DNA of 64,000 bases from Streptomyces sp. TRM70350 (lineage in GTDB: Bacteria > Actinomycetota > Actinomycetes > Streptomycetales > Streptomycetaceae): assembly GCF_019219825.1 (NCBI RefSeq), contig NZ_JAHUXH010000028.1:1-64000 (forward strand), read 5' to 3'. The notes below the pieces were generated by a model. That model was not told the origin of the DNA, ran no database searches, and saw nothing but the letters and a program-made list of their open reading frames with translations. The position numbers and the translations under genes are program-made. Positions 53,701 through 60,769 of this stretch are shown in pieces; the first letter of the stretch is position 1, and the number at the start of each line of letters is the position of its first letter.

Positions 53701-55468
53701 GGCCCTGCCCGGTGCGGATGATCTCCGCCAGGGGCCGCTCCAGGTGGGGGTCCAGTGAGGCGGCGACGGTGTCGAACGCGGCGGCGTACGCCGGGTAGGC
53801 CGCGTACAGTTCCCGTCCCATGCCGACGCGTTGGGCGCCCTGCCCGGTGAACAGGAACGCCGTCCTGCCGGGACCGGCCACGCCCGTCACCACGCCGGGC
53901 GCGGTGCGGCCGGCCGCCAGTGCCCCGACCCCCTCCACGAGTCCCGGCGCGTCGGTGCCCAGGACGACGGCGCGGTGGCGGAACACCGTGCGGGTCGTGG
54001 CCAGGGACCACCCGACGTCGACCGGCGACAGCGCGTCCGCGTCCGCCGCGTGGGCGTGCAGGCGCTGCGCCTGGGCCCGCAGGGCGTCCTGCCCGGTGCC
54101 GGTGACGACCCACGGCAGGACGGCCTGCGCGGGCGCGGGGAGCTCCTGGGCGGTGTCGGCGGGCCGCGAGCCCTCGGTGACCACGACATGGCAGTTGGTG
54201 CCGCCCATGCCGAACGAGCTGACGCCCGCCACCAGCGGCCGGTCCGCGCGGGGCCATGGCGTCAGCTCGCGCTGCACGGACAGCCCCAGCTCGTCGAGCG
54301 GGATGCGGGGATGGGGCACGGCGAAGTTCAGGCTCGGCGGCAGCTGCCGGTGGTGCAGGCTGAGCAGCACCTTGATCAACCCGGCGATGCCCGCCGCGCC
54401 CTCCAGGTGACCGATGTTGGTCTTGACCGATCCGACGCGCAGCGGCTCGGCCCCCGGGCGCTTGGTGCCGAGGGCGTCGCCGAGCGCGGCGGCCTCGATG
54501 GGATCGCCCACGGGCGTGCCCGTGCCGTGCAGTTCGACGTACTGCACCTCCTCGGGGCGCAGGCCCGCCCGCTCGCGGGCGGCCCGCAGCACCTGCTGCT
54601 GCGCCTCCCCGCTGGGCACGGTCAGGCCGTCGGTGGCGCCGTCGTTGTTCACCGCGCTGCCACGGATGACGCCGTAGATCCGGTCCCCGTCGGCGTGCGC
54701 CTGTCGCAGCGGCTTCAGGACGACGACACCGGCCCCTTCGCCGGGGACGAAGCCGTTGGCACGGGCGTCGAAGGTGTAGGTCACGCCGTCGGGGGACAGG
54801 GCGCCGAACCGCTCCTCCGTGACGGTGTGCTCCGCGAGGAGGTTGAGGTTCACACCGGCGGCGATGGCCGCGGTGGACTCGCCGCGGCGCAGGCTCTCGC
54901 AGGCCAGGTGAACGGCGACCAGCGAGGAGGACTGGGCGGAGTCCACGGTCAGGCTCGGGCCGCGCAGCCCCAGCAGGTGCGAGACGCGGTTGGCGATCAC
55001 ACCGCGGTTCACACCGGTCATGGTGTGCTGGGTGAGCGCCTCGGTACCGTGCTGGTACAGCAGGCTGGTGTAGTCGTCGCGCAGGGTGCCCACGAACACG
55101 GCGGTCCGGCTGCCCCGGAGCGACGCCGGGACGATGCCGGCGTCCTCCAGCGCCTCCCAGGCCAGCTCCAGGACGAGGCGCTGCTGGGGATCCATGGACG
55201 CGGCCTCGCGTGGCGAGACGGAGAAGAACGCGGCGTCGAAGTCGCCGACGGCGTCGAGGAATCCGCCGCGGCGGACCGCCGCGGGCGCGTGGTCGTCCCA
55301 CCGGCCGGGCGGCACGTCGGCGATGGCGCAGGCGCCGTCGCTCAGCAGTCTCCAGAAGGCCGTGGGTCCGTCGGCCCCGGGAAGCCGGCAAGAGATACCG
55401 ACGACGGCCACCGGCTCGTCCCGCTGGATACGACCGTCGACTTCTGCCTGAGTGCGCTCACTCGTCAT
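41741..55468 (-). CDS. PKS-A: KSQ-AT-ACP loading module plus two KS-AT-DH-KR-ACP modules
   Basis: 4575 aa. Loading: KSQ with Gln instead of the active Cys (VDSAQSSS, Q179), AT (Ser about 625), ACP (LGFSSL, Ser about 978). Module 1: KS (Cys about 1208), AT (Ser about 1663), DH (HAIAGTVLLP, His about 1966), KR (LDD, Tyr about 2533), ACP (Ser about 2700). Module 2: KS (Cys about 2932), AT (Ser about 3394), DH (HAVAGVVLVP, His about 3699), KR (Tyr about 4291), ACP (Ser about 4459). C-terminal docking helices follow. All three ATs carry HAFH, so malonyl units. Decarboxylation by KSQ gives an acetyl starter and the two full reducing cycles give a hexa-2,4-dienoyl chain passed to PKS-B. No ER is seen. 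Confidence 0.95.
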   Translation of the reverse strand: MTSERTQAEVDGRIQRDEPVAVVGISCRLPGADGPTAFWRLLSDGACAIADVPPGRWDDHAPAAVRRGGFLDAVGDFDAAFFSVSPREAASMDPQQRLVLELAWEALEDAGIVPASLRGSRTAVFVGTLRDDYTSLLYQHGTEALTQHTMTGVNRGVIANRVSHLLGLRGPSLTVDSAQSSSLVAVHLACESLRRGESTAAIAAGVNLNLLAEHTVTEERFGALSPDGVTYTFDARANGFVPGEGAGVVVLKPLRQAHADGDRIYGVIRGSAVNNDGATDGLTVPSGEAQQQVLRAARERAGLRPEEVQYVELHGTGTPVGDPIEAAALGDALGTKRPGAEPLRVGSVKTNIGHLEGAAGIAGLIKVLLSLHHRQLPPSLNFAVPHPRIPLDELGLSVQRELTPWPRADRPLVAGVSSFGMGGTNCHVVVTEGSRPADTAQELPAPAQAVLPWVVTGTGQDALRAQAQRLHAHAADADALSPVDVGWSLATTRTVFRHRAVVLGTDAPGLVEGVGALAAGRTAPGVVTGVAGPGRTAFLFTGQGAQRVGMGRELYAAYPAYAAAFDTVAASLDPHLERPLAEIIRTGQGLDETAYTQPALFAVEVATYRLLESFGLRPDFVTGHSIGELAAAHVAGVLDLNDAAALVAARARLMQSAPAGGVMVAVQAAEEEVTAALEGRAHEVAVAAVNAPGATVISGDPDAVDAVVEELARRGRRTRRLTVSHAFHSPHMDGILDEFRDAAGRPAYHAPEVPVVSTLTGRVAAGDELRTAGYWADQLRGTVRFADAVRTLTDHGVTTFIEVGPDSVLTPPALETAQAPGARQEAAAEVSAVSALRRDRPEPQAVLTAVATAFVRGAEVDWAAAYAGSGARRVALPTYAFQRRRYWLEGPVRAPRPMSPSLPPDPADVTGGPSYGDGDEAAADPRGELGARLAGLSAPARRRLVTELVDEHIRAVLAYAGDERVDPHLPFRELGFSSLMTTELRTSLASATGLALPTGLLFDHPTPQALAEFIEAAVLGGAAAEEEGAARAAEEGEPIAIIGMACRYPGGVATAEDLWRLVREEVDAVSAFPDDRGWDEGLYDPDPAQQGKSSVRRGGFLHDAGDFDAAFFGISPREALGMDPQQRLLLETAWEAVERAGLRPDTLRGSRTGVFVGATSLEYGPRLQDAPPSVQGNMLTGSTASVMSGRIAYQLGLVGPAVTADTACSSSLVALHLAIRSLRSGETSLALAGGAAVMSSPGMFVEFSRQRGLASDGRCKSFAAAADGTGWGEGVGMLVVERLSDARRNGHRVLAVVRGSAVNQDGASNGLTAPSGLAQQRVIRQALADARLTTADVDAVEAHGTGTTLGDPIEAEALLATYGSGRQGREPVYLGSLKSNIGHAQAAAGVGGVIKMVQAMRHGVLPRTLHVDEPTPHVDWSAGAVELLTSARPWPGDGTVRRAAVSSFGISGTNAHVVLEYDPATEAEQDGVPPAPAASAIPAPWLLYARDEPALRAQAGKLRAHLDEGADPASVGWSLAATRTAFEARAAIVGGSLAERLDALGALAEGTGAGRPNVVVGTAAAGRTAFLFTGQGAQRLGMGRELYAAHPVFAAALDEVFAAFDGRLERPLRDVLFAEEGSADAALLDETSYTQPALFAVEVALFRLLTHHGVTPDVLAGHSVGELAAAHAAGVLSLRDAAVLVAARARLMQAAPPGGAMVAVQATEEEILASLAGREREMSIAAVNGPRSVVVSGDAAAVEEVAAAWRARGRRTTALKVSHAFHSPHMDAVLDEFHEVAAGLEFHPPRIPVVSTVTGEPATAEQLMSPGYWSGQIRATVHFLNAARELLRQGVTVFVETGPDAVLTALAQSAAGDAAVTAVPLLRPGHPEALGVALGLARAHVAGAPLDGTTFFPGAARADLPTYAFQRERFWLAPQPSADARSLGLDPAGHPLLSTSLEPAEREDAVLTGRISLSGQPWLADHAIAGTVLLPATAFLELAVAAGDHLGAPHVEDLTLEAPLPLGRVEATRVQVSVGAPDSEGRRAFTVHAGPDTREAAARQWTRHASGVLSGRQPETGEGLAQWPPADAVPEPLDGVYDRLAALGYGYGPAFQGLTAVWRGERDVYAEVRLPGNQADGADRFTVHPALLDAVLHPLVLDAASDGDPGRIRLPFAWSGVALHAAGATTLRARIRPQGTDTVSLLLADATGAPVAEVDSLTLRPVATDRLTAAPRAVAGSMYAVHWPVVEVPADRPRPAWATAGEGLAGVEPAEVVVARVPGGAGHEAVRRTLGLVQEFLADERFAETRLAVVTSGAVGVLPGEDVTDLAAAPVWGLVRSAQSEHPDRLLLVDLDPAGTGPAEELAAALACGEPQTAVRGGQVRAPRLTPATADGTPRRLGGDGTVLVTGGTGGLGALFARHLVAEHGVRHLLLTSRRGPDAPGARELAAELGASGASVRIEATDVADRAALAALLASIPPERPLTAVVHTAGVLDDATALSLTPEQLEHVLAPKADAARHLHELTEGLDLTAFVLFSSISGLTGTAGQANYAAANAYLDALAQHRRAHGLPATSLAWGLWDARHGMGATLTEAERARWERAGLPPLAPEAGLALFDAALSTDTPLLAPVTLRPDRLAAGDPPALFRDLLPARARRTARTGPDGPAGSDWAGRMAALPEDEREDAVLDLVRATVAAVLGHAEASAVAPDRAFNDLGFDSMAGVELRNRLGRATGLRLPTTLVFDHPAPRAVAAFLLTRAVAAETPAAAGPARIAGPSDEPIAIVGMACRFPGGVSSPEDLWRLVADGVDAVSEFPVNRGWNLDGLYDPDPERPGTSYTRHGGFLHEADLFDPEFFGMSPREATATDPQQRLLLETAWEAFESAGIDPATVRGSATGVFTGAMYDDYAARVAAAPGEFEGFLLAGNLSSVLSGRVAYTYGLQGPAVTVDTACSSSLVALHLAANALRGGECDLALAGGVTVMAQPTTFVEFSRQRGLSADGRCKAFAASADGTGWSEGVGLLLVERLSDARRRGHRVLAVVRGTAINQDGASNGLTAPNGPSQERVIRQALASARLGAADVDVVEAHGTGTTLGDPIEAQALLNTYGQEHTSERPLWLGSLKSNIGHAQAAAGVGGIIKMVQAMRHGVLPRTLHVDEPSRHIDWDSGAVALLTEARPWPDTGRPRRAGISSFGISGTNAHVVIEHVPEPAGERGASRELDAPGQHTAAAAQAVPWIVSGRTEDAVRRQAARLYAHVTEHPELAPADVGYSLATERAVLDHGAAVVASGRDALLDGLGALADGGSSPAVVLGRRAQPGRTAFLFTGQGSQRLGMGRELYAASPVFARALDDVCHALDRSLSRPLKDVLFAAEGSAEGALLDQTVFTQAALFAVEVALFRWFEHHGVTPDVLLGHSVGEVAAAHVAGVLDLADAAVLVAERGRLMQSAPAGGAMAAVEASEEEVRQSLDARDDDVLAVAAVNGPRSVVVSGDAPAVDAFTRAWRERGARVTRLTVSHAFHSPHMDPVLAEFRAVAEGLDFRAPRIPIVSNVTGDLATDEELTSPDYWVRHIRQAVRFHDGVRCLEDQGVTRFVELGPDRTLTALVRSSLTEEAGALICALRRNRPEPETAVAALAALRMAGARLDWAAALPGARRVPLPTYAFARQRYWLDAPSADADAAGLGLEAVEHPLIGAAVGVAGRDEFLFTGRLSVRTQPWLADHAVAGVVLVPATGLLELAARAGEQLGAGLVEDLTLAAPLALPEHGGVQLQLTVGEADSTGRRPLEIHARTAGDGAWTVHAHGVLAAADGGLAPVDPGLVVWPPAGAREIPLEGVYERLAGQGYAYGPVFRGLRRVWRGKAEGEVFAEVALPDGPRAQAGRYLLHPALLDAALHPLLPEVAEQSGPARLPFAWSGVRAHAVGASALRVRLTLADTGADTLEASLTVADGAGVPVASVESLALRPWSRDALRAADAGRDGLFPVVWSPVPPGDFVDTSGWAALGPSPVASVTSYASLEEVARAGADTVLWSLAGAGAAGVPSGEGIAGLARVELSRVLERVQAFLADTRLADARLVLVTRGAVATDPDEDVPDLVHAGVWGLIRAAQTENPGRVVLVDLDADEADGLPTAVATGEEQLALRDGTPLVPRLARARFEEPHAAPRWDEGTVLVTGATGTLGGVLARHLVAEHGARRLLLLSRRGEAAPGAAELAADLRRSGAEVTFAACDAADREALAGVLARVPDEFPVTAVVHTAGVLDDTVFAELTADRLDAVVRAKIDAAWNLHELTRELPLSAFVLYSSVAGLIGTAGQANYAAGNSFLDALAHHRRAQGLPATSLAWGLWEERSTISGRLSETDLRRLARLGLRPLRSEEGMRLFDAALTVGQPVLAVTGLDRSAPRRGSAQVPSVLRDLVAVPPSRRTPAAAEDRGASPAGQLAALGAAERLTALVELVRGQTAAVLGHPDPGAVDGERAFQDLGFDSLTAVELRNQLGRVTGLRLPGSLVFDYPNPTALAHHLAELIEAEQGPAADPVLAGLDRVRDGVQALTDTGTRDEVAGRLRELLRLLEGPSTGERAAAETDLESASDEELFALLDELE

Positions 55469-55643
55469 GGACTTCGGCGACCTTTCATAACTGGATTACT
55501 CCGAGCCAATGAACCCGTACCGCGGCGGGGCGGCAGGGCCTCCAATGTCGGGCCACGCGGCAGTAATCGCCGCAGTAATCGGCTTGCTGCGCCGTAATCA
55601 CGCGGAGTCGGAGGGAATTCGGCGCGGCAAAAAGAGAAGAGGC

Positions 55644-55678
55644 CGTCGTCCGGTCCGCACGGCGCGGACCGGACGACG
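55644..55678 (-). terminator. Intrinsic terminator after the class III aminotransferase
   Basis: A perfect 15-bp stem (55644-55658 with 55664-55678) and a 5-nt loop, followed on the - strand by GCCTCTTCTCTTTTT. It ends the aminotransferase transcript, so PKS-A should have its own promoter in 55469-55640. Confidence 0.85.
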
Positions 55679-55683
55679 TACGC

Positions 55684-57273
55684 TCAGGCGGGGATGGCCA
55701 ACCGGTGTGCTCCGTGCTCGCGCAGGATGGTGCACACGTCGGTCAGAGCGCGCTCCAGGCGGTCGATCTCCTCGTTCGTCAGCAGCAGGGAGGGCTCGAA
55801 ACGAAGGGTGTTCACGGCGCTCGCGGTGGGGAACGTGCGGATGTGGTGGCCGTGCAGGAGGTGTCCGGCGATCACGTAACCGAACATGTGGGACCGCGCG
55901 GCCTCCCGGAACACCTGGTCCTCGGCGTCCGACTGGTCGTGGAACTCCAGCCCGAGCATCAGCCCTCGGCCCCGCACTTCCTTGGCGACGTCGGGAAAGG
56001 CGGAGCACACCCGTTCGAGCATCGCCCGCAGGGCGGCGCCCCGCTCCGCCGCCTGGCGGTAGGCCCGCCCGCCGTCGGCTTCCAGGAGTTCCAGCACCTT
56101 GAGGGCGATGTGGCAGGAGAAGCTGTCCTTGGCGAAGGTCGAGCTGTGCACGAGTTCGAAGTCCGCCCGGTACCTGCCCTGGCGCACCAGCATCACCGAC
56201 ATCTTCGCGATGCCACCGCCCAGGGACTTGGCGAGGACGTAGTAGTCGCCGCGCAGCCCGATGGCCGAGCCGGCCAGCAACGCGCCGGTTCGGCCCGTAC
56301 CGCTCTGGATCTCGTCGATGACGAGAGGACAGCCCGACGCCCGGCTGAACTCCTGGATCTCACGGGCGAACTCGGCGGTCAGCACATGGATGCCGCCCTC
56401 GCCCTGGATCGGCTCCAGCAGGAAGGCGCAGAAGGGGTAGTGGTCCTGGGCCACGACGCGCACTCGACCGTCCTCGTGCGCGAGCCGCAGCAGAGTGCCC
56501 CGCTCGTCCGCGAGCAGCTCCTCCAGGACGTCCGGACGGTCCCTGGGCACGAACCTGGTCCGCGCGCCGAGCGCGGAGAACGGGCTGCGGTAGGCCTCGT
56601 TGTGGGTCAGTTGCACACTGCCGACCAGCTTTCCGTGAAAGCCCGCCTCCAGCGCCACGAACACCGGCGCCTTCCCGCTCTGCGCCGCGTTCCGGCGGGT
56701 GATCTCGGCGATGACGAGCTCCAGGCCCTCCTCGTCCGAGCCGGCACGCGGCAGCGCCACACGTTCGTAGACGTCGTCCGGTACGGTCGCCAGGCCGAGC
56801 TTGACCGCGGTCCGGACGCTCTCGACACTCGCCTCGATCTCCGCCAGCACCTCCGACAGCCGCATCACGCGGTCCATCTCGGCGTGCTTGACCGCGGCTT
56901 CGACGGCCTCCGCGCCGCTGTTCGCGAAGGTCGCGTAGTAGGGCTCGTCGGTGCCGAGTTCCCTGTGCATGATCCGGTTCAGTTCGGCGGCCAGCCGATT
57001 GGCGTAGGGGTGGGAGGAGAACTGCGCGTGCACGGCTGTCTGCTCATCCAGGAGTTCACGCGCGTACGCCACGATGTCGGGGTGGTTGTGTCCAAAGATC
57101 AGTGACCCGTAACCGCCGGCGTAGTCGAGCACCGGTATCTCGCCGCCGTCCTGTCCTCGGCGATAGATGATGTTCCCCTGGGCCCGGGTGTATTCCACGT
57201 CCAGGCCGGCCGTCGAAAGGAGCTTGCGCAGATTGGGTTCGGCGAGCTCGGCCGCAGTCGTCTGAGAATTCAT
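55684..57273 (-). CDS. Class III aminotransferase acting on the released aldehyde
   Basis: 529 aa from ATG 57273 with AGGAGC upstream; the frame is open further upstream, inside the regulator gene, without family features. PLP fold type I landmarks: ANSGAEAVEAAVK, LEAGFHGK, LEPIQGEGG, LVIDEIQSGTGRTG and the PLP Lys in YVLAKSLGGG. A long insertion after the first block is shared with CpkG-like enzymes of polyketide-alkaloid pathways. With the PKS-C reductase it would make a terminal amine that condenses intramolecularly with the C5 carbonyl. A function on the sugar is unlikely because sugar aminotransferases belong to the DegT family. Confidence 0.9.
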   Translation of the reverse strand: MNSQTTAAELAEPNLRKLLSTAGLDVEYTRAQGNIIYRRGQDGGEIPVLDYAGGYGSLIFGHNHPDIVAYARELLDEQTAVHAQFSSHPYANRLAAELNRIMHRELGTDEPYYATFANSGAEAVEAAVKHAEMDRVMRLSEVLAEIEASVESVRTAVKLGLATVPDDVYERVALPRAGSDEEGLELVIAEITRRNAAQSGKAPVFVALEAGFHGKLVGSVQLTHNEAYRSPFSALGARTRFVPRDRPDVLEELLADERGTLLRLAHEDGRVRVVAQDHYPFCAFLLEPIQGEGGIHVLTAEFAREIQEFSRASGCPLVIDEIQSGTGRTGALLAGSAIGLRGDYYVLAKSLGGGIAKMSVMLVRQGRYRADFELVHSSTFAKDSFSCHIALKVLELLEADGGRAYRQAAERGAALRAMLERVCSAFPDVAKEVRGRGLMLGLEFHDQSDAEDQVFREAARSHMFGYVIAGHLLHGHHIRTFPTASAVNTLRFEPSLLLTNEEIDRLERALTDVCTILREHGAHRLAIPA

Positions 57274-57436
57274 GCTGCTCCTAGTCACCGGGCCATCCTG
57301 TTCCTGCCTGTCCCAGCGGTCGGTCACGACAAAGTAATTCTGCGGAAGCGTGGGTGTGGATGCCCGATTACCCGGAGGTGGCACCAGGGCAGTGAGCGGG
57401 CCGAGCCGGGCAGCGGCTTCCCGGCTCGGCCCCCGA

Positions 57437-59668
57437 CTATCCGCGGACGCTGTGCGACAGTTCGTCGCGCGCGGATGCCAACAGGAGTTCGACCAGGCGC
57501 TCGGTGGGGGTTTCCGAGCCGTCCAGTGTGACGGTGGTGGCATGGCTCTTGCCTCCGGACCAGCCCGGACGCCGCAGCAGGAGCTCGGGTCCGGCGGTCG
57601 TGACCACGAACAGTGGCACGGGCCTTGTCGACTCGGCGAGCTCCTCCACGGCGTCGAGCACGTCGTCCTCGGCGCGGTGCAGGTCGTCGATGCACAGGAC
57701 GACCGGTCGGCGCCGGGCCGCCTCCTGAAAGAACTCCCGCCAGGCCTCCAGCACCTCGCCCTGCCCCGTCGCCTCCACGCCTGTGCCGGTGTCGGGCAGG
57801 GTGAAGACGTCGACGAGCGGCCTGAGCCGGGACATGATCCACGCCGCCCGCCGGTCGGAAGGGAACAACGAGTGCACCTGGCGGGCCACCGCGGAGTGAG
57901 CCTCCGCCGGGCCGGCGCCGGCGCGGACACCGCAGTACGCGGAAAGGATCTCGGACTGGGCCTTGAGGGGGCTGTCGTCGGGCGCGGCCGGGGTACGGCC
58001 CGTCAGCAGCACGGCGCCGTCGGGCTGCTCGGCGAGCCAGTCGCCGAAGCCCGCGACCAGCCTGGTTCTGCCTGAACCGGACTCGCCGAGCACGGTCACC
58101 AGATGGGGCAGTGAGCGATGCCAGGTCCGCTTGGCCAGTCCACGCAGCACGTCGAGTTCGTAGGCCGGCTCCGAGGCTTCCGCTTCCCGGCCGCCGTGTC
58201 CCTGTCGGACCCCGAGCACCTGCGATCCGCGGAACGAGACACCTCCGCCGCGGTAGGACACGGCATGCTCGGTGGCCCGGCGTACGTCGTCGTTGACGCG
58301 CACTTCGCCGGGCGGTACCTCGCGCAGCAGTGCCTGGGACTCATCGAGCACCGCGCCGATCACGGTGGCCGCGGCTGCCTGGCTGTGGTGGCGCAGCAGC
58401 ACCTCGCCCATCGTGACCGAGGCGTGGACGGCCAGGTGCGCCGCCCCTGCCTCGGCGCACTCACCGATGACATCCCGGATGGCCAGTGCGGCCAGTACCG
58501 CCTGGTGCGCGTAGTCGCCGCTGGAGCCCCGCAGGCCGAACAGCGCCAGGGTGACCGACCCGAGGGAGGCGGTGACCGTGCCGCCGAACCGCTCGATCTG
58601 CTCCCGGACCACCAGCGCGGTCCCGTCCAGGAGCTCGTCGAGGTCGTGATGGTGACGGCGGTCCAGGGAAGGGGCGAGTGTGGTGCGGATCGACAGGACA
58701 CCGACCCGGCGCCGCACGGCGTCGGTCGACCGCTGCTCGACCTCCGGGGCGTCGGTCCGTCGAGGCCGGTCCGCCTGCGCGTCCGGGGCGAAGCTCCCGT
58801 CGGAGCCCGTCGGCGCGGCCACCTGAATGCCTTCCTCGGCGCGGTCCTCGGCGGTCCGCAGGCCGCCTGGCCCGGGCCTGTCCAGCGTGAGCGCGGGGTC
58901 CTGGGCCAGGATCGCCTGCTGAAGCGTTTGCAGTCCCCGACCGGGTTCCAGCCCCAGGTCCTCCACCAGCACCGACCGCACCCGGCTGTAGAGGCTGAGC
59001 GCGTCGGCCTGCCGGCCGCACCGGTACAGGGCCAGCATCAGCTGAGCGCACGACCGTTCCCTGAGCGGCTCGGCCTGAACCATCATCTCCAGCTCCGCGA
59101 GCACCGCGTGATGCCGTCCGCTGGCGAGCTGGGCGTCGAAATAGTCCTCCATCACGTCGAGTCGGGTGTTCTGCAGGGCGACCAGTTCGGGCCACTCGAT
59201 GCCGGCCTCCACGAGGTCGGCCAGAGCAGGTCCGCGCCACAGGTCAAGGGCGTCCCGCAGCAGCACCGCCGCCGCCTCCGGCGCGCCCTGTGCCTGCCTG
59301 GCCCGCCCCTGGCCGACCAGGGTGTGGAATCGATGCAGATCCAACTGCTCCGGGTCGACGCGCAGCATGTAGCCGGGCGGCTGGGTCAGCAGCATCGTTC
59401 CGGTCTGCTGGGCGCTGCCGCCCTGCGGCTCGGCGCGCCGGGAGAAGAGCACCCCGCGCAGGCCGTACACGGCGTTCTGGAGTATCTTCCGAGCGGTGGC
59501 GGGGGCGTCGTCGATGCCCCAGAGCGCGTTCAGCAGCTGGCTGGTCGCCACCACCTTGTTCGCCTGCAGCAGCAGGTAGCCGAGCGTGGCGCGCTGCTTG
59601 GTCCCCCCCAGTACCAGAGGGGTGTCGTCATCAAGGATTTCCATCGGCCCCAGCACACGGAACTGCAT
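57437..59668 (-). CDS. PimR-type large SARP regulator
   Basis: 743 aa. Residues 1-95 are the SARP winged helix (QFRVLGPMEILDDDTPLVLGGTKQRATLGYLL), 100-250 the activation domain (LVEDLGLEPGRGLQTLQQAIL), about 325-470 a nucleotide-cyclase-like domain (VGVLSIRTTLAPS; FGGTVTASLGSVTLALFG; VHASVTMGEVLLR) and 520-700 an AAA/STAND-like ATPase. The P-loop reads GESGSGRTR, with Arg in place of the invariant Lys, and Walker B is VVLCIDDLHRAEDD. It is about 60% of full-length PimR and lacks the C-terminal helical repeats. It probably activates the neighbouring PKS-A and aminotransferase genes. Confidence 0.9.
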   Translation of the reverse strand: MQFRVLGPMEILDDDTPLVLGGTKQRATLGYLLLQANKVVATSQLLNALWGIDDAPATARKILQNAVYGLRGVLFSRRAEPQGGSAQQTGTMLLTQPPGYMLRVDPEQLDLHRFHTLVGQGRARQAQGAPEAAAVLLRDALDLWRGPALADLVEAGIEWPELVALQNTRLDVMEDYFDAQLASGRHHAVLAELEMMVQAEPLRERSCAQLMLALYRCGRQADALSLYSRVRSVLVEDLGLEPGRGLQTLQQAILAQDPALTLDRPGPGGLRTAEDRAEEGIQVAAPTGSDGSFAPDAQADRPRRTDAPEVEQRSTDAVRRRVGVLSIRTTLAPSLDRRHHHDLDELLDGTALVVREQIERFGGTVTASLGSVTLALFGLRGSSGDYAHQAVLAALAIRDVIGECAEAGAAHLAVHASVTMGEVLLRHHSQAAAATVIGAVLDESQALLREVPPGEVRVNDDVRRATEHAVSYRGGGVSFRGSQVLGVRQGHGGREAEASEPAYELDVLRGLAKRTWHRSLPHLVTVLGESGSGRTRLVAGFGDWLAEQPDGAVLLTGRTPAAPDDSPLKAQSEILSAYCGVRAGAGPAEAHSAVARQVHSLFPSDRRAAWIMSRLRPLVDVFTLPDTGTGVEATGQGEVLEAWREFFQEAARRRPVVLCIDDLHRAEDDVLDAVEELAESTRPVPLFVVTTAGPELLLRRPGWSGGKSHATTVTLDGSETPTERLVELLLASARDELSHSVRG

Positions 59669-59874
59669 CGATCCCCCAGTCGGTCTTCCGTACGACGGCC
59701 GGCCCCGGCGCCGCGTAACCGGCGAGCTCGCGGTGCCTCACGTGCCGGCCAAGAACCAGCCACCATCGTGCAACTCCTTGGTCCAAGCCCACACAAACCT
59801 CGAACAAGACACCCGTGCCGCGGGTCCGTGACCGGCCCTGGTGGGGGGAGTGGGGCGTTGTCCCGTCGTCGTGG

Positions 59875-60669
59875 TCAGCGTCCGGAGTCCCTGCCGAGCG
59901 CGGCCTTGCGGGCCGTGCGGGAGCTGAGCGCCGCGACGACGGCCCCGGCCACCTCGGGCAGGTGCTCGTCGAGGAAGAAGTGACCGCCCGTGAAGACATG
60001 CGTGCGCGTGGGCGCCGTGGTGAGGTGGCGCCACGCCTCCGCGTGAGCGACGGCGACCACGGGATCGCTGTCGCCGATCAGTACGGTGACGGGGACGGTC
60101 AGCGGTGGTCCCGGCGTCCACGCGTAGGAGCCGAGCGCCGCGTAGTCCGCGCGGAGCGCCGGCATGGCCAGATCCCTGAGTTCCGGGTCGTCGAGCACGC
60201 GGCTCGTCGTGCCGCCCAGTCGGCGCACGGCTCGCAGGATCTCCTCGTCCGTGGTCAGCCGGTCATGCGGATTCGGTGCCCCGCCGGGCGCGCCTCTGCC
60301 GGACAGGATCAGCGCCGCCGGCCGGATGGAGTGGCGGTCGGCGAGCCTGCGGGCGACCTCGTAGGCGAGGACGGCTCCCATGCTGTGGCCGAAGAGGGCG
60401 TAGGTTCCCGTCGCCTCCTGCCGCACCTGCTCGGTGAGCGCGTCGGCGAGTCGCGCGAGGTCCTCGACGGGCCGTTCGCGCCACCGGTCCTGGCGTCCCG
60501 GATACTGGGCGGCCAGTACGTCGAGCGTCGGCGCGAGGACGCGGGCCAGGGGCAGGAACGCACTGGCCGCGCCGCCGGCGTGTGGAAAGCAGAACAACCG
60601 CGGCGCATCGGCGGCCGGATTCCTGCCGGCGGTGGGCGGTGCGAACCTGCGAAGCCACTCGCTGCCCAC
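59875..60669 (-). CDS. Type II (editing) thioesterase
   Basis: 264 aa from GTG 60669 (GGAGG seven bases upstream). LFCFPHAGGAASAF, the nucleophile GHSMG, the Asp region VLIGDSDPVV and the catalytic His in GGHFFLDEH are all present. It hydrolyses stalled or wrongly primed acyl groups from PKS carrier proteins. PKS-C ends in a reductase, so this is the only thioesterase of the cluster. It is directly upstream of the large SARP in the same orientation, 206 bp apart. Confidence 0.94.
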   Translation of the reverse strand: MGSEWLRRFAPPTAGRNPAADAPRLFCFPHAGGAASAFLPLARVLAPTLDVLAAQYPGRQDRWRERPVEDLARLADALTEQVRQEATGTYALFGHSMGAVLAYEVARRLADRHSIRPAALILSGRGAPGGAPNPHDRLTTDEEILRAVRRLGGTTSRVLDDPELRDLAMPALRADYAALGSYAWTPGPPLTVPVTVLIGDSDPVVAVAHAEAWRHLTTAPTRTHVFTGGHFFLDEHLPEVAGAVVAALSSRTARKAALGRDSGR

Positions 60670-60769
60670 GCGGGGCCTCCTTGTCGTCGTACCTCACCGT
60701 TGTGGTGCCTCACCACCATGGTGTGTACCGACGTTCAAAGGACGCACAAAACGTGCACAAGCCTCGCCG

